DNA from: Paenalcaligenes hominis
Lineage (GTDB): Bacteria > Pseudomonadota > Gammaproteobacteria > Burkholderiales > Burkholderiaceae_B
Length of the DNA: 64,000 nt
Direction: 5' to 3'
Assembly (NCBI RefSeq): GCF_011927625.1
Contig: NZ_JAATIZ010000003.1
Coordinates: 372,001-436,000, forward strand
Shown: positions 18,965 through 27,463 of the stretch, piece after piece
Layout: each line of letters begins with the position of its first letter
How positions within the stretch are numbered: the first letter of the stretch is position 1
Program-made: the position numbers and the translations under genes
The notes under the pieces: generated by a model
The model's input: the letters and a program-made list of their open reading frames with translations, nothing else
The model's database searches: none
What the model was told of the DNA's origin: nothing

Positions 18965-19861
18965 AGAAAAGTGTTGGTCGCATAGCTGAATCAATATATC
19001 GACCAGCTTGCGTTGCAGTTTGGTTTGTAGACGTTTGGATGAATACGCCAAGTATAACCGGTTCACTAAACAAGGGTTTTCAATAGGCACAGCCCTTAAT
19101 AAACTGCGGTCAGGGATAAAATCTAAGACTGAGCGCGATAAAATAGCCGCCCCCATTCCTACCCCTAAAAGCTGCGTAATCACCCCCACACTGTTAATTT
19201 CCAACTCGATTTGGGGTTTTAAATCCAGTTTGAGCATTTCCTGCTCTAGCAACGAGCGAAACGTATTGGAGTCGCTGGGCATAATCAGCGGAATATCAGC
19301 CAGCTCTCGTAACGAAATCGACTCACGACCTTGGATATACGGACTGTGTTTATCGCAAATTAAATACAGGGCCTCTTTGGCGAGTAAACGCGTTTCTAGG
19401 TTTTCTGTTGAAGTCGGGTTGTAGAGTAAGCCAATATTTAAACGACCTAGGTGCAGCCCTTCTTCGATATTAAACGTGAGTGCCTCGGTAAGAGTAAGCC
19501 GCGCATCGGGGAAGTCGCGTTTAAAAATACGCACTAAGTCCAAGGAAATAGTACGAGCCACGGTGGGCGGCAGACCTAAATTAATATGACCGGTGAGTTT
19601 GCCTTCAGATAGGCTTAGGTCTTCTTGGGCTTGGTCCAGTTGTTGCAAGATAATGCGGCTGTGCGCTAAGAGCGTGCGACCAGCATCGGTAAGCACCACG
19701 CCGCGGCCATGACGAATAAGCAGGTTTTGGTGCAGCTCTGTTTCGAGTTTACGAATCTGACGGCTTAGCACAGGTTGGGCGACATGCGTGACCTCGGCGG
19801 CTCGCGTATAGCTACCCAACTCTGCGACTTGAGTAAAGTATTTAAGCTGTTTGAGATCCAT
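18935..19861 (-). CDS. LysR family regulator, probable regulator of the protocatechuate 4,5-cleavage genes
   Basis: This 308-residue LysR protein has an N-terminal winged HTH (MDLKQLKYFTQVAELGSYTR...QPVLSRQIRKLE) and an effector-binding domain. It is divergent from galD and sits between pobA-ALDH and the lig genes, so it is the natural candidate for a LigR/PmdR/GalR-type regulator; the inducer is not evident. The start at 19861 was chosen because AGGA lies upstream. A longer frame from 19906 has no SD and would run over the operator-like sequence at 19891-19910. Confidence 0.88.
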   Translation of the reverse strand: MDLKQLKYFTQVAELGSYTRAAEVTHVAQPVLSRQIRKLETELHQNLLIRHGRGVVLTDAGRTLLAHSRIILQQLDQAQEDLSLSEGKLTGHINLGLPPTVARTISLDLVRIFKRDFPDARLTLTEALTFNIEEGLHLGRLNIGLLYNPTSTENLETRLLAKEALYLICDKHSPYIQGRESISLRELADIPLIMPSDSNTFRSLLEQEMLKLDLKPQIELEINSVGVITQLLGVGMGAAILSRSVLDFIPDRSLLRAVPIENPCLVNRLYLAYSSKRLQTKLQRKLVDILIQLCDQHFSKNYPTGVVG

Positions 19862-19890
19862 GGTGTAGTCCTGTAGTGGCTTTAAGCCGT

Positions 19891-19910
19891 TATGCTGATT
19901 TGACATAGCT
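19891..19910. promoter_or_regulatory. LysR-type operator copy 1 (lysR/galD intergenic)
   Basis: The sequence TATGCTGATTTGACATAGCT lies 30 bases upstream of the LysR start and ~120 bases upstream of galD. It agrees at 16 of 20 positions, in the same orientation, with the site at 21231-21250 before ligJ, and the match continues more weakly for ten more bases. It is an imperfect dyad with TATG/CATA ends, as expected for a LysR recognition site and for autoregulation. The identity of the binding protein is inferred. Confidence 0.6.
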
Positions 19911-20031
19911 AATAGATGGATTTGGTGCTTTTATCTTTTAGATTGCTTACTACAATAGCTAAATAAACAATAAGTTAGACTAAAAGACAACGGGTTGCGT
20001 GTCTTAGGGTCAGTACACGACGGAGTAATCT

Positions 20032-21132
20032 ATGGCTAGTCAAACAGGCATTCCTTGTATTGTGATGCGAGGCGGAACGTCTAAAGGGCCGTTCTTTTAT
20101 GCAAAGGATTTACCCCAAGACACCCACACTCGAGATCAAGTGCTGCTTTCTATTTTGGGGTCGCCGCATCGACGTCAAATTGATGGCATTGGGGGCGCGC
20201 ATGCATTGACTAGCAAAGTAGGCATTGTCGACATTTGTGAAACGGGCGAGGCCGATCTGACCTTTTTGTTTGCGCAGTTGCAGCCAGAAAAGGACACGGT
20301 AGATACCACACCAAACTGCGGCAATATGTTGGCCGCCGTGGTGCCTTTTGCCCTAGAAAAAGGCTTGATTACTCCCCAAGGAGATACTACCACAGTCAAA
20401 GTCTTAACTCTAAATACCAACATGGTCAGCGAGATCGAGGTACAAACCCCCAACGGTGAAATCACTTACGAGGGTGACGCAACGATTAACGGCGCACCGG
20501 GCAGTAGTGCGCCCATTACCATTAACTTTTTAGATGTGGCTGGCTCGGTATGTGGTGCGTTGTTGCCTACCGGCAATGTGGTGGACGAGTTCACCATTGA
20601 TGGGTTTGGTACGCTGCAGGCAACGTGCATTGACAACGGTATGCCCATGATTCTAGTGCGCGCCGAAGACGTGCATCGTACTGCCTACGAGTCCGTCGAC
20701 GAGCTGAACCAAGACACCGAGCTCAAAGACCTGGTTGAAAAGCTGCGCCTAGAGGCCTCAAAAAAGATGGGCTTGGGCGATGTCAGCGCTAAAAATTTCC
20801 CCAAAATGTGTTTGTTGAATCGGCCTGTGCATGGCGGCGCTATTCATACCCGTTGTTATATTCCTCATGTGTGTCATGAGTCCATCGGGGTATTGGCTGC
20901 GGTGACAGTCGCCACTGCCTGTGTGTTGCCGGGTACCGTGGCCGATGGTCTCACCCAAAAAGGCTCAGGCTTAAAACAAACCCTTTCTATCGAACACCCT
21001 AGCGGCGAATTCTCGGTGGCGCTAGAGCTCAACCCGGAAAACCCAACCGAGGTGGTTAAATCCGCTTTATTGCGTACCGCTCGAGCGTTGATGGCGGGCG
21101 AGGCCTACGTGCCCAGCGCCATTCTTAAGTAG
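20032..21132 (+). CDS. galD: 4-oxalomesaconate tautomerase (PrpF family)
   Basis: This 366-residue PrpF-fold isomerase begins IPCIVMRGGTSKGPFFYA, the family hallmark. It also has DGIGGAHALTSKVGIV and TTPNCGNMLAA. In the protocatechuate 4,5-cleavage and gallate pathways this enzyme (GalD/LigU) shifts the double bond of 4-oxalomesaconate between keto and enol forms for the hydratase. Some PrpF proteins isomerise aconitate instead, but the flanking lig genes make the aromatic role much more likely. It is the first gene divergent from lysR; ACGGAG lies before the ATG. Confidence 0.92.
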   Translation: MASQTGIPCIVMRGGTSKGPFFYAKDLPQDTHTRDQVLLSILGSPHRRQIDGIGGAHALTSKVGIVDICETGEADLTFLFAQLQPEKDTVDTTPNCGNMLAAVVPFALEKGLITPQGDTTTVKVLTLNTNMVSEIEVQTPNGEITYEGDATINGAPGSSAPITINFLDVAGSVCGALLPTGNVVDEFTIDGFGTLQATCIDNGMPMILVRAEDVHRTAYESVDELNQDTELKDLVEKLRLEASKKMGLGDVSAKNFPKMCLLNRPVHGGAIHTRCYIPHVCHESIGVLAAVTVATACVLPGTVADGLTQKGSGLKQTLSIEHPSGEFSVALELNPENPTEVVKSALLRTARALMAGEAYVPSAILK

Positions 21133-21154
21133 CCATTACCTCATTACTTTTAGT

Positions 21155-21182
21155 CCTCGACCGCCATCTTTGGCCATCGAGG
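21155..21182 (+). terminator. Possible weak terminator after galD
   Basis: CCTCGA and TCGAGG pair across a 16-nt loop, beginning 23 bases after the galD stop and followed by CGTTATTT. The U-run is poor, so termination would be partial at best. It is of interest because an operator copy lies just downstream, suggesting that ligJ has its own promoter. Confidence 0.3.
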
Positions 21183-21230
21183 CGTTATTTAGTGCCAGAA
21201 TGTCAGGAACCCTGATGTGCTAAGGGTTTG

Positions 21231-21250
21231 TATGCCATTTTGGCATAGCT
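21231..21250. promoter_or_regulatory. LysR-type operator copy 2 (upstream of ligJ)
   Basis: TATGCCA-TTT-TGGCATA is a perfect 7-bp dyad with the TATG/CATA ends also seen in copy 1. It is followed by GCTCATATATAGC and lies 93 bases before the ligJ ATG. It is in the same orientation as, and 16/20 identical to, the copy between lysR and galD. Confidence 0.65.
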
Positions 21251-21343
21251 CATATATAGCAAATCGACTGTTTTAAACAAAAAGCGATAGCGATAATAGT
21301 TGAAATGCGTCAATGTCATTACAGTAACTACAAGGGAATAGGC

Positions 21344-22375
21344 ATGAGTTTAATTATCGATTGTCACGGCCATTACACCACAGCTCCCCAAGCGCTAGAA
21401 GACTGGCGAAACAAGCAAATTGCAGCCTTTGATGGCAAAGGCCCCAAGCCCAGTGCTTCGGATTTAGCCATCAGTGACGATGAAATTCGTGAGTCTATAG
21501 AAAACAATCAATTGCGTTTAATGAACGAGCGCGGCATTGATTTAACTTTATTCTCACCCCGAGCCAGCTTTATGGCCCATCATATTGGTGATTTCGAAGT
21601 CTCTGCCGCCTGGACCGCCATTTGTAATGAGATGTGCTATCGCGTTTCTCAGTTGTTCCCAGACCGCTTTGTACCCGTCGCTATGTTGCCACAGTCGCCG
21701 GGTGTGGCCATTGAAACGTGTATTCCCGAGCTAGAGCGTTGCGTGAATGAGTTTGGCAACGTAGGTGTAAACCTAAATCCTGACCCCTCTGGTGGTCATT
21801 GGACTTCGCCCCCATTAACCGATCGTTATTGGTATCCCCTATACGAAAAACTGGTCGAGTACGACTTACCGGCGATGGTACACGTTAGCACCAGCTGCAA
21901 AGAGTGTTTCCACACCACGGGCGATCATTACTTAAACGCTGACACCACTGCTTTTATGCAGTTGCTAAAGGGCGATTTGTTTAAGGATTTCCCCGAGCTA
22001 CGTTTGATTGTGCCACATGGTGGCGGTGCTGCCCCTTACCACTGGGGACGTTTCCGTGGCTTGGCCATGATGTTGAAAAAGCCCGAGCTAGAGCAGCATT
22101 TATTAAACAACATCTTCTTTGACACATGCGTGTATCATCAGCCTGGTATTGATTTGCTATTAGATGTGATTCCGCATGACAACGTGCTGTTTGCGTCAGA
22201 GATGATTGGTGCGGTACGTACTATCGACCCCACCACAGGGTTTTATTTTGACGACACCAAGCGCTATATCGAAGCCAGTGCTTTGTCTGCGCAGCAACGT
22301 CACAACGTATACGAGGGCAATGCCCGTCGCGTATTCCCACGTTTAGATCAGCAACTCAAACAACAAGGACGCTAG
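21344..22375 (+). CDS. ligJ: 4-oxalomesaconate hydratase (amidohydrolase family)
   Basis: This 343-residue amidohydrolase-superfamily protein has the N-terminal metal motif DCHGHYT, a central His in PAMVHVST, and the [17 protein letters not shown] segment characteristic of LigJ and OMA hydratases. It adds water to 4-oxalomesaconate to give 4-carboxy-4-hydroxy-2-oxoadipate (CHA). The start at 21344 has AAGGGA upstream; an in-frame ATG 13 codons earlier has none. It is separated from galD by 211 bases with an operator, and ligK follows after 2 bases. Confidence 0.95.
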   Translation: MSLIIDCHGHYTTAPQALEDWRNKQIAAFDGKGPKPSASDLAISDDEIRESIENNQLRLMNERGIDLTLFSPRASFMAHHIGDFEVSAAWTAICNEMCYRVSQLFPDRFVPVAMLPQSPGVAIETCIPELERCVNEFGNVGVNLNPDPSGGHWTSPPLTDRYWYPLYEKLVEYDLPAMVHVSTSCKECFHTTGDHYLNADTTAFMQLLKGDLFKDFPELRLIVPHGGGAAPYHWGRFRGLAMMLKKPELEQHLLNNIFFDTCVYHQPGIDLLLDVIPHDNVLFASEMIGAVRTIDPTTGFYFDDTKRYIEASALSAQQRHNVYEGNARRVFPRLDQQLKQQGR

Positions 22376-22377
22376 GC

Positions 22378-23070
22378 ATGACGCAGTTAAACGAGCTAGG
22401 TATAGTAAAACAATCCATCGAACGCGCTGATGCCGATGCGGTGGCACGCTTGTCTAAATTTGGTGTGGCAACCATCCACGAGGCCATGGGTCGCGTAGGC
22501 TTAATGAAGCCCTACATGCGTCCTATTTACTCGGGTGCTAAAATGTGTGGTACTGCTGTGACGGTCTTATTGCAACCCGGCGATAACTGGATGATGCATG
22601 TGGTGGCCGAACAGCTACAGCCCGGCGATGTGGTTATTGCAGCGTGCACCAGCGAGTGCACAGACGGTTTTTTTGGCGACCTTCTTGCGACCTCTTTCAT
22701 GGCGCGTGGTGCCAAAGGTCTGATTATTGATGGCGGTGTGCGCGACGTAGAAGACCTCCAGAAAATGGGTTTCCCTGTTTTTAGCAAAGCCATTTCAGCT
22801 AAAGGTACGATTAAAGCTACCCTAGGCTCAGTCAATATTCCTGTTGTATGTGCTGGTGCAGCCGTCACACCGGGCGATGTGGTGATTGCCGATGCAGATG
22901 GTGTGGTGGTGGTGCCCAAAGCCGTGGCGGCATTGGTAGCCGATGCGGCCCAAAAGCGCGAAGACAACGAAGGTGAAAAACGTCAAAAACTGGCCGATGG
23001 CGTATTGGGTTTAGACATGTATAACATGCGTGAACCCTTAGCTAAAGCCGGCTTGAAATACATCGACTAA
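22378..23070 (+). CDS. ligK: 4-carboxy-4-hydroxy-2-oxoadipate aldolase / oxaloacetate decarboxylase
   Basis: This 230-residue class II (divalent-metal) pyruvate aldolase of the RraA-like fold cleaves CHA into pyruvate and oxaloacetate, the last step of the pathway. Family motifs are [27 protein letters not shown], the metal and pyruvate site [12 protein letters not shown], and [16 protein letters not shown]. It starts 2 bases after the ligJ stop, so the two are tightly coupled. Confidence 0.95.
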   Translation: MTQLNELGIVKQSIERADADAVARLSKFGVATIHEAMGRVGLMKPYMRPIYSGAKMCGTAVTVLLQPGDNWMMHVVAEQLQPGDVVIAACTSECTDGFFGDLLATSFMARGAKGLIIDGGVRDVEDLQKMGFPVFSKAISAKGTIKATLGSVNIPVVCAGAAVTPGDVVIADADGVVVVPKAVAALVADAAQKREDNEGEKRQKLADGVLGLDMYNMREPLAKAGLKYID

Positions 23071-23093
23071 AATAAAAAACAGGTAGGTGCAAC

Positions 23094-24017
23094 ATGGAAT
23101 TTGAAGTGACTCCAGGCTGGTTGGCGTTTTACCCTAACCCTAGCAAACCAAAATTTGTCATGCCAGCCGGTGCAGTGGATGCTCACTGTCATGTGTTTGG
23201 CCCAGGGGCGCAGTTTCCTTATGCGCCCGAACGTAAATACACCCCGTGTGATGCCAGCAAAGAGCAATTATTTGCCTTGCGTGATCACCTAGGTTTTAGT
23301 CGAAATGTCATAGTACAAGCGACTTGTCATGGTAAAGACAACCGCGCATTGGTTGATGCGTTGTTGTCCTCCAATGGCATGGCGCGCGGAGTGGTTACGT
23401 TGTCCTCTGACGTGACCGAGGCCGAGCTACAACAGTTACACGAGGCCGGCGTGCGTGGCGTTCGGTTTAACTTTGTAAAACGCTTGGTCGATTTCACTCC
23501 CAAAGAGGAACTGCTAAAGGTCGCACAGAAAATTGCGCCTTTAGGGTGGCATGTGGTGGTGTACTTCGAGGCACAAGATTTACCTGAACTTTGGGATTTC
23601 TTCACCGAGCTCCCAACCACCGTGGTAGTGGATCACATGGGGCGTCCTGATGTATCCAAACCCGTAGACGGTGAAGAGTTCAATTTGTTTGTGCGCTTAA
23701 TGCAAGAACACCCCAACATCTGGTCAAAGCTTTCATGCCCCGAGCGTTTAAGCAAAACAGGGCCAGCGGCATTAAATGGTGAGCAACATGCGTACCAAGA
23801 CGTCGTGCCTTTTGCACGTCGTCTGATGCAAGAATTCCCGGATCGTGTGCTGTTCGGCACCGATTGGCCGCATCCTAACCTTAAAGACCATATGCCTGAT
23901 GATGGACTATTGGTTGATTATGTCGTTCAGATCGCGCCAACTGCAGACGAGCAGCAGGCATTGCTGGTGGATAACCCCATGCGTCTGTATTGGCCCGAAG
24001 AATTACGTTCAGAATAA
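23094..24017 (+). CDS. ligI: 2-pyrone-4,6-dicarboxylate hydrolase
   Basis: This 307-residue TIM-barrel amidohydrolase opens the lactone PDC to 4-oxalomesaconate. The first-strand motif GAVDAHCHVFGPG, VVDHMGRPD and the C-terminal LFGTDWPHPN are the conserved signatures of LigI, which unusually for the superfamily works without a metal. Length and position are typical. It lies 23 bases after ligK and 11 bases before ligA. Confidence 0.95.
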   Translation: MEFEVTPGWLAFYPNPSKPKFVMPAGAVDAHCHVFGPGAQFPYAPERKYTPCDASKEQLFALRDHLGFSRNVIVQATCHGKDNRALVDALLSSNGMARGVVTLSSDVTEAELQQLHEAGVRGVRFNFVKRLVDFTPKEELLKVAQKIAPLGWHVVVYFEAQDLPELWDFFTELPTTVVVDHMGRPDVSKPVDGEEFNLFVRLMQEHPNIWSKLSCPERLSKTGPAALNGEQHAYQDVVPFARRLMQEFPDRVLFGTDWPHPNLKDHMPDDGLLVDYVVQIAPTADEQQALLVDNPMRLYWPEELRSE

Positions 24018-24028
24018 AGGAGAGCATA

Positions 24029-24427
24029 GTGGCACTGGATAAACCCTATAAAGACATTCCAGGAACGATTATTTTTGATGCCGAGCAATCGCGTAAAGGC
24101 TATCACTTAAATCAGTTCTGCATGTCTTTGATGAAAGCGGAAAACCGCGAGCGCTTTAAAGCGGATGAAGTGGCTTACTTAAACGAGTGGCCCATGACCC
24201 CTGAACAAAAGCAGGCGGTCTTAGATCGTGACCTAAACCGTTGTATGGAATTAGGTGGCAACATTTACTTTCTGGCCAAAATCGGTGCAACCGATGGCAA
24301 GTCGTTCCAGCAAATGGCTGGCAGCATGACCGGTATGACCGAAGAAGCTTACCGCGACATGATGGTCAATGGTGGCCGATCACCAGACGGTAATCGCTAT
24401 TTACACGAACAAAGTGACAAAAAATAA
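24029..24427 (+). CDS. ligA: Protocatechuate 4,5-dioxygenase, alpha subunit
   Basis: This 132-residue all-helical small subunit caps the active site of LigB. Signatures are the N-terminal DIPGTIIFD...RKGYHLNQFCMSL and LELGGNIYFLAKIGATDGKS-like segment and the end region YRDMMVNGGRSPDGNR. I chose the GTG at 24029, which has AAAGGAG 7 bases upstream and gives the standard N-terminus. The longer frame upstream overlaps the 3' end of ligI. ligB follows after 10 bases. Confidence 0.95.
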   Translation: MALDKPYKDIPGTIIFDAEQSRKGYHLNQFCMSLMKAENRERFKADEVAYLNEWPMTPEQKQAVLDRDLNRCMELGGNIYFLAKIGATDGKSFQQMAGSMTGMTEEAYRDMMVNGGRSPDGNRYLHEQSDKK

Positions 24428-24437
24428 GGGTTGAGTC

Positions 24438-25280
24438 ATGGCAAAAATTAAACATTCTGTTTATACCTCCCATGTTCCTGCGATTGGGGCCGCACTGGAT
24501 TTAGGCAAAGACCAAGAGCCGTATTGGAAAAAGGTTTTTGATGGTTATGAGTTTTCCAAGCAGTGGGAAAAAGAGAATAAGCCGGATGTCATCATTTTGG
24601 TTTATAACGATCATGCCAATAACTTTAGCTTGGATTTAATCCCTACCTTTGCGTTGGGTACGGGTGCATGGTTTGAGACCAGCGACGAAGGTTGGGGCAA
24701 ACGTCCTGTGCCAGATGTAGAAGGGCATCCCGAGCTAGCCGCTCATATTGCCCATTCCGTCATTCAAGATGGCTTTGATTTAACCCTATGCAACAAAATG
24801 GAAGTGGACCACGGTTTAACGGTTCCCCTTTCCCTTATGTTTGGTCAGCCCGAGCAGTGGCCATGCCCTGTGATCCCTCTGCATGTCAACGTGGTGCAGT
24901 ATCCTGTGCCTTCTGGGCAGCGTTGTTTGGATCTAGGCCGAGCCATTCGCCGCGCGGTGGACTCATTTGATCAAGACCTGAACGTACAAATTTGGGGCAC
25001 AGGTGGCATGAGTCACCAGCTTCAAGGTCCTCGTGCCGGTTTGATCAACGCCGAATGGGATAACCAGTTTTTAGACCGTCTAGTCGAGGAGCCCGAAGAG
25101 TTAGCCCAGGTATCCCACGTCGAGTACGTGCGCGAGGCCGGTTCCGAGGGCATCGAGCTCGTCATGTGGCTGATTGCACGCGGTGCTATGGATGCAGATG
25201 TCGATGTATTACACCGTTTCTATCATGTTCCCGCTTCAAATACAGCCGTTGGCCATTTGATTCTAGAAAACAAAGACTAA
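24438..25280 (+). CDS. ligB: Protocatechuate 4,5-dioxygenase, beta (catalytic) subunit
   Basis: This 280-residue class III extradiol dioxygenase splits the protocatechuate ring between C4 and C5 to give 4-carboxy-2-hydroxymuconate-6-semialdehyde (CHMS). The Fe(II) ligands are predicted as His12 (TSHVPA), His59 (YNDHANNF) and a C-terminal Glu. The catalytic-base His is in GTGGMSHQLQGP. Length matches LigB of Sphingobium. With ligA it forms the a2b2 enzyme. Confidence 0.96.
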   Translation: MAKIKHSVYTSHVPAIGAALDLGKDQEPYWKKVFDGYEFSKQWEKENKPDVIILVYNDHANNFSLDLIPTFALGTGAWFETSDEGWGKRPVPDVEGHPELAAHIAHSVIQDGFDLTLCNKMEVDHGLTVPLSLMFGQPEQWPCPVIPLHVNVVQYPVPSGQRCLDLGRAIRRAVDSFDQDLNVQIWGTGGMSHQLQGPRAGLINAEWDNQFLDRLVEEPEELAQVSHVEYVREAGSEGIELVMWLIARGAMDADVDVLHRFYHVPASNTAVGHLILENKD

Positions 25281-25326
25281 GGCCTTGGGCCGTGTTTTTC
25301 TAACTCCAAATTGAAATGGAACACGT

Positions 25327-26277
25327 ATGAAAAAAGTTAAAATTGCTCTAGTCGGTGCGGGTGCATTCGGGATTAAACACTTAGATGGGTTGGCGCGTAT
25401 TCCCGAGGCCGAGGTCACCTATGTGGTGTCTAGCTCCAAGGAAAAAGCCCAAGAGGTCGCCGATAAGTACGGCGTACCTAATGCATCTGGCAACCTCGAA
25501 GACGCCCTAAATAGCGTCGATGTGGACGCTGTTATTTTGTGTACACCAACGCAAATGCACGCTTCGCAAACCTTGGCTTGCTTGAAAGCCGGCAAGCACG
25601 TGCAGGTTGAAATTCCTTTGGCAGACAATTTAGCTGATGCCGAAGAGGTGGTGGCTTTACAAAAGGAAACGGGCTTGGTTGCGATGGTAGGGCATACGCG
25701 TCGCTTTAACCCCAGTCACCAATGGGTGCACAACAAAATTAAAGCAGGCGAGCTTGCTATCCAACAAATGGATGTGCAAACGTATTTTTTCCGTCGCACC
25801 AATACCAATGCGCTAGGCAAGCCACGTTCGTGGACTGACCATTTGCTGTGGCACCATGCCGCACACACTGTGGATTTATTCCAGTACCAAACGGGTTCAA
25901 AAGTGGTAAAGGCTAATGCGATCCAAGGCCCTATTCACCCCGAGCTCGGTATTGCAATGGACATGTCCATTCAGTTGTTGACGGAAAGTGGGGCGGTATG
26001 TACGTTATCCTTGTCTTTCAATAACGAGGGGCCGTTTGGCACGTTCTTCCGTTATATTTGTGATAATGGTACATATTTAGCGCGTTACGACGATTTGTTC
26101 ACCGGCAAAGACGAAGCCATTGATGTGTCTAAAGTAGACGTCTCTATGGACGGTATCGAGCTACAAGACCGTGAGTTCATTGCTGCCATCCTCGAAGGGC
26201 GCGAGCCCAACTCTAGTGTGGCATCTGTGTTTGAGTGTTATCGCACTTTGCACGACCTAGAGCAGCAATTAGTGTAA
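25327..26277 (+). CDS. ligC: 4-carboxy-2-hydroxymuconate-6-semialdehyde dehydrogenase
   Basis: This 316-residue Gfo/Idh/MocA-type oxidoreductase has the N-terminal nucleotide-binding motif ALVGAGAFGIKHL, a conserved EIPLADN (EKP-like) and VGHTRRFNPSH, then WTDHLLWHHAAHTVDLF, as in LigC. It oxidises the cyclic hemiacetal of CHMS to 2-pyrone-4,6-dicarboxylate with NADP. It completes the set ligU/galD-J-K-I-A-B-C on one strand. Confidence 0.94.
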   Translation: MKKVKIALVGAGAFGIKHLDGLARIPEAEVTYVVSSSKEKAQEVADKYGVPNASGNLEDALNSVDVDAVILCTPTQMHASQTLACLKAGKHVQVEIPLADNLADAEEVVALQKETGLVAMVGHTRRFNPSHQWVHNKIKAGELAIQQMDVQTYFFRRTNTNALGKPRSWTDHLLWHHAAHTVDLFQYQTGSKVVKANAIQGPIHPELGIAMDMSIQLLTESGAVCTLSLSFNNEGPFGTFFRYICDNGTYLARYDDLFTGKDEAIDVSKVDVSMDGIELQDREFIAAILEGREPNSSVASVFECYRTLHDLEQQLV

Positions 26278-26285
26278 TTCCCTTG

Positions 26286-26315
26286 TTCCCCTAGTTCTGA
26301 ACTGAGCTAGGGGAA
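26286..26315. promoter_or_regulatory. Hairpin between ligC and the aldo/keto reductase
   Basis: TTCCCCTAG and CTAGGGGAA form a perfect 9-bp stem with a 12-nt loop, starting 9 bases after ligC. No U-run follows, so a role in mRNA processing or partial termination is more likely than full Rho-independent termination. Confidence 0.4.
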
Positions 26316-26336
26316 TGCCGTTAACGGAGTCAATCA

Positions 26337-27320
26337 ATGACCAGAACCATTGCCAATGAATCGGTGTTTCCTATTGGGCTAGGTTGTATGAACCTAAGCC
26401 ATGCCTATGGCGAGCCGCTGTCTGAGGACGCTGGTGTGCGTTTGCTACAAAAAGCCCTAGAGCTAGGCATCAATCATTTTGATACAGCAACATTATATGG
26501 TTTTGGTAAAAACGAACGCCTAGTCGGCTCCGTGCTCAAGTCACACCGCCAACAGATTTTTTTAGCGAGTAAATGCGGGATGGCAGGGGTAGACGGCAAA
26601 CGAGTGATTGATGGCCGTCCAGAAACCATCAAGGCCCAATGCGAGGCCTCATTACAGCGATTACAAACCGACGTGATCGACTTGTATTACTTGCATCGTT
26701 GGGATAAATCCGTGCCCATTGAAGACAGTGTGGGCGCGTTGGCTGATTTAGTGGCAGAGGGGAAAATCCGTTTTATTGGGTTGTCTGAAGTCTCGGGTGC
26801 CACCATTCGTAAAGCCCACCAGGTCCATCCTATTACAGCAGTACAAAACGAATACTCCTTATGGTCACGCAATGCCGAGCACGGTGCTTTAGCGGCATGT
26901 GAAGACATTGGTGCTAATCTAGTGGCTTTTAGTCCGTTAGCACGAGGTTTTTTAACTGGCAAATTACGTCACCTTGATGCCTTGGTTAAAAATGACATTC
27001 GACTAAATATGCCACGTTTTCAAGAGCCTAACTTTAGTCATAACTTGAAAGCGTTGCAGGAATTTGAGGCTTTGGCGCTTCAGGTTGGCTGTACGCCTGC
27101 CCAATTAGCCTTAGCCTGGTTGCTTGCCCAAAGCCCGAACGTAATACCTATTCCGGGCACTCGTTCTGTTGACCACTTAACTGAAAATAGTCAGGCTGCG
27201 CACGTGCAGCTCAGCAGTACAGTGGTGGCTCAGGCTGGAAGACTGATCAACCAGCACACCATTGCTGGAAATCGTTATCCTGAGGCAACCCTGAAAGAGA
27301 TCGATACTGAGGAAATCTAA
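26337..27320 (+). CDS. Aldo/keto reductase
   Basis: This 327-residue TIM-barrel AKR is close to the AKR13/YakC type. The catalytic tetrad is visible as the Asp and Tyr in FDTATLYGFGKNE, the Lys in ASKCG and the His in YYLHRW. The C-terminal IPIPGTRSVDHL would bind NADPH. Similar genes sometimes accompany lig/pmd clusters, but no step of the pathway needs it. It may reduce an aromatic aldehyde or a ring-cleavage side product; the substrate cannot be told. GGAG lies before the ATG. Confidence 0.85.
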   Translation: MTRTIANESVFPIGLGCMNLSHAYGEPLSEDAGVRLLQKALELGINHFDTATLYGFGKNERLVGSVLKSHRQQIFLASKCGMAGVDGKRVIDGRPETIKAQCEASLQRLQTDVIDLYYLHRWDKSVPIEDSVGALADLVAEGKIRFIGLSEVSGATIRKAHQVHPITAVQNEYSLWSRNAEHGALAACEDIGANLVAFSPLARGFLTGKLRHLDALVKNDIRLNMPRFQEPNFSHNLKALQEFEALALQVGCTPAQLALAWLLAQSPNVIPIPGTRSVDHLTENSQAAHVQLSSTVVAQAGRLINQHTIAGNRYPEATLKEIDTEEI

Positions 27321-27359
27321 TCGATAAATCGTGGTTTATATGTATCAAAATATGAGCAA

Positions 27360-27375
27360 TGTATGTGTTCATACA
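27360..27375. promoter_or_regulatory. Dyad upstream of the TRAP transporter operon
   Basis: TGTATG-TGTT-CATACA is a perfect 6-bp inverted repeat ~90 bases before dctP in the only sizeable gap between the lig genes and the transporter. It is unlike the LysR-type site before ligJ, so it suggests a different regulator or none. Confidence 0.35.
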
Positions 27376-27463
27376 CAAGCTCAACTGTTGCCTTATCACT
27401 CTTTTTGACCCTTTCATTAACCTTAGGTATTTAGTTATAAAAATACTTTTGGAGACTAAAGCT

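Noticed and set aside
19862-19906. Longer start for the LysR regulator at 19906
   Set aside because: No Shine-Dalgarno sequence there, and the extension lies over the operator-like site; the start at 19861 has AGGA and the standard MDLKQLKYF N-terminus.
27359-27463. N-terminal extension of the DctP-like protein to 27359
   Set aside because: It would bury the signal peptide 35 residues inside the protein; the ATG at 27464 follows GGAG and gives a normal Sec signal.
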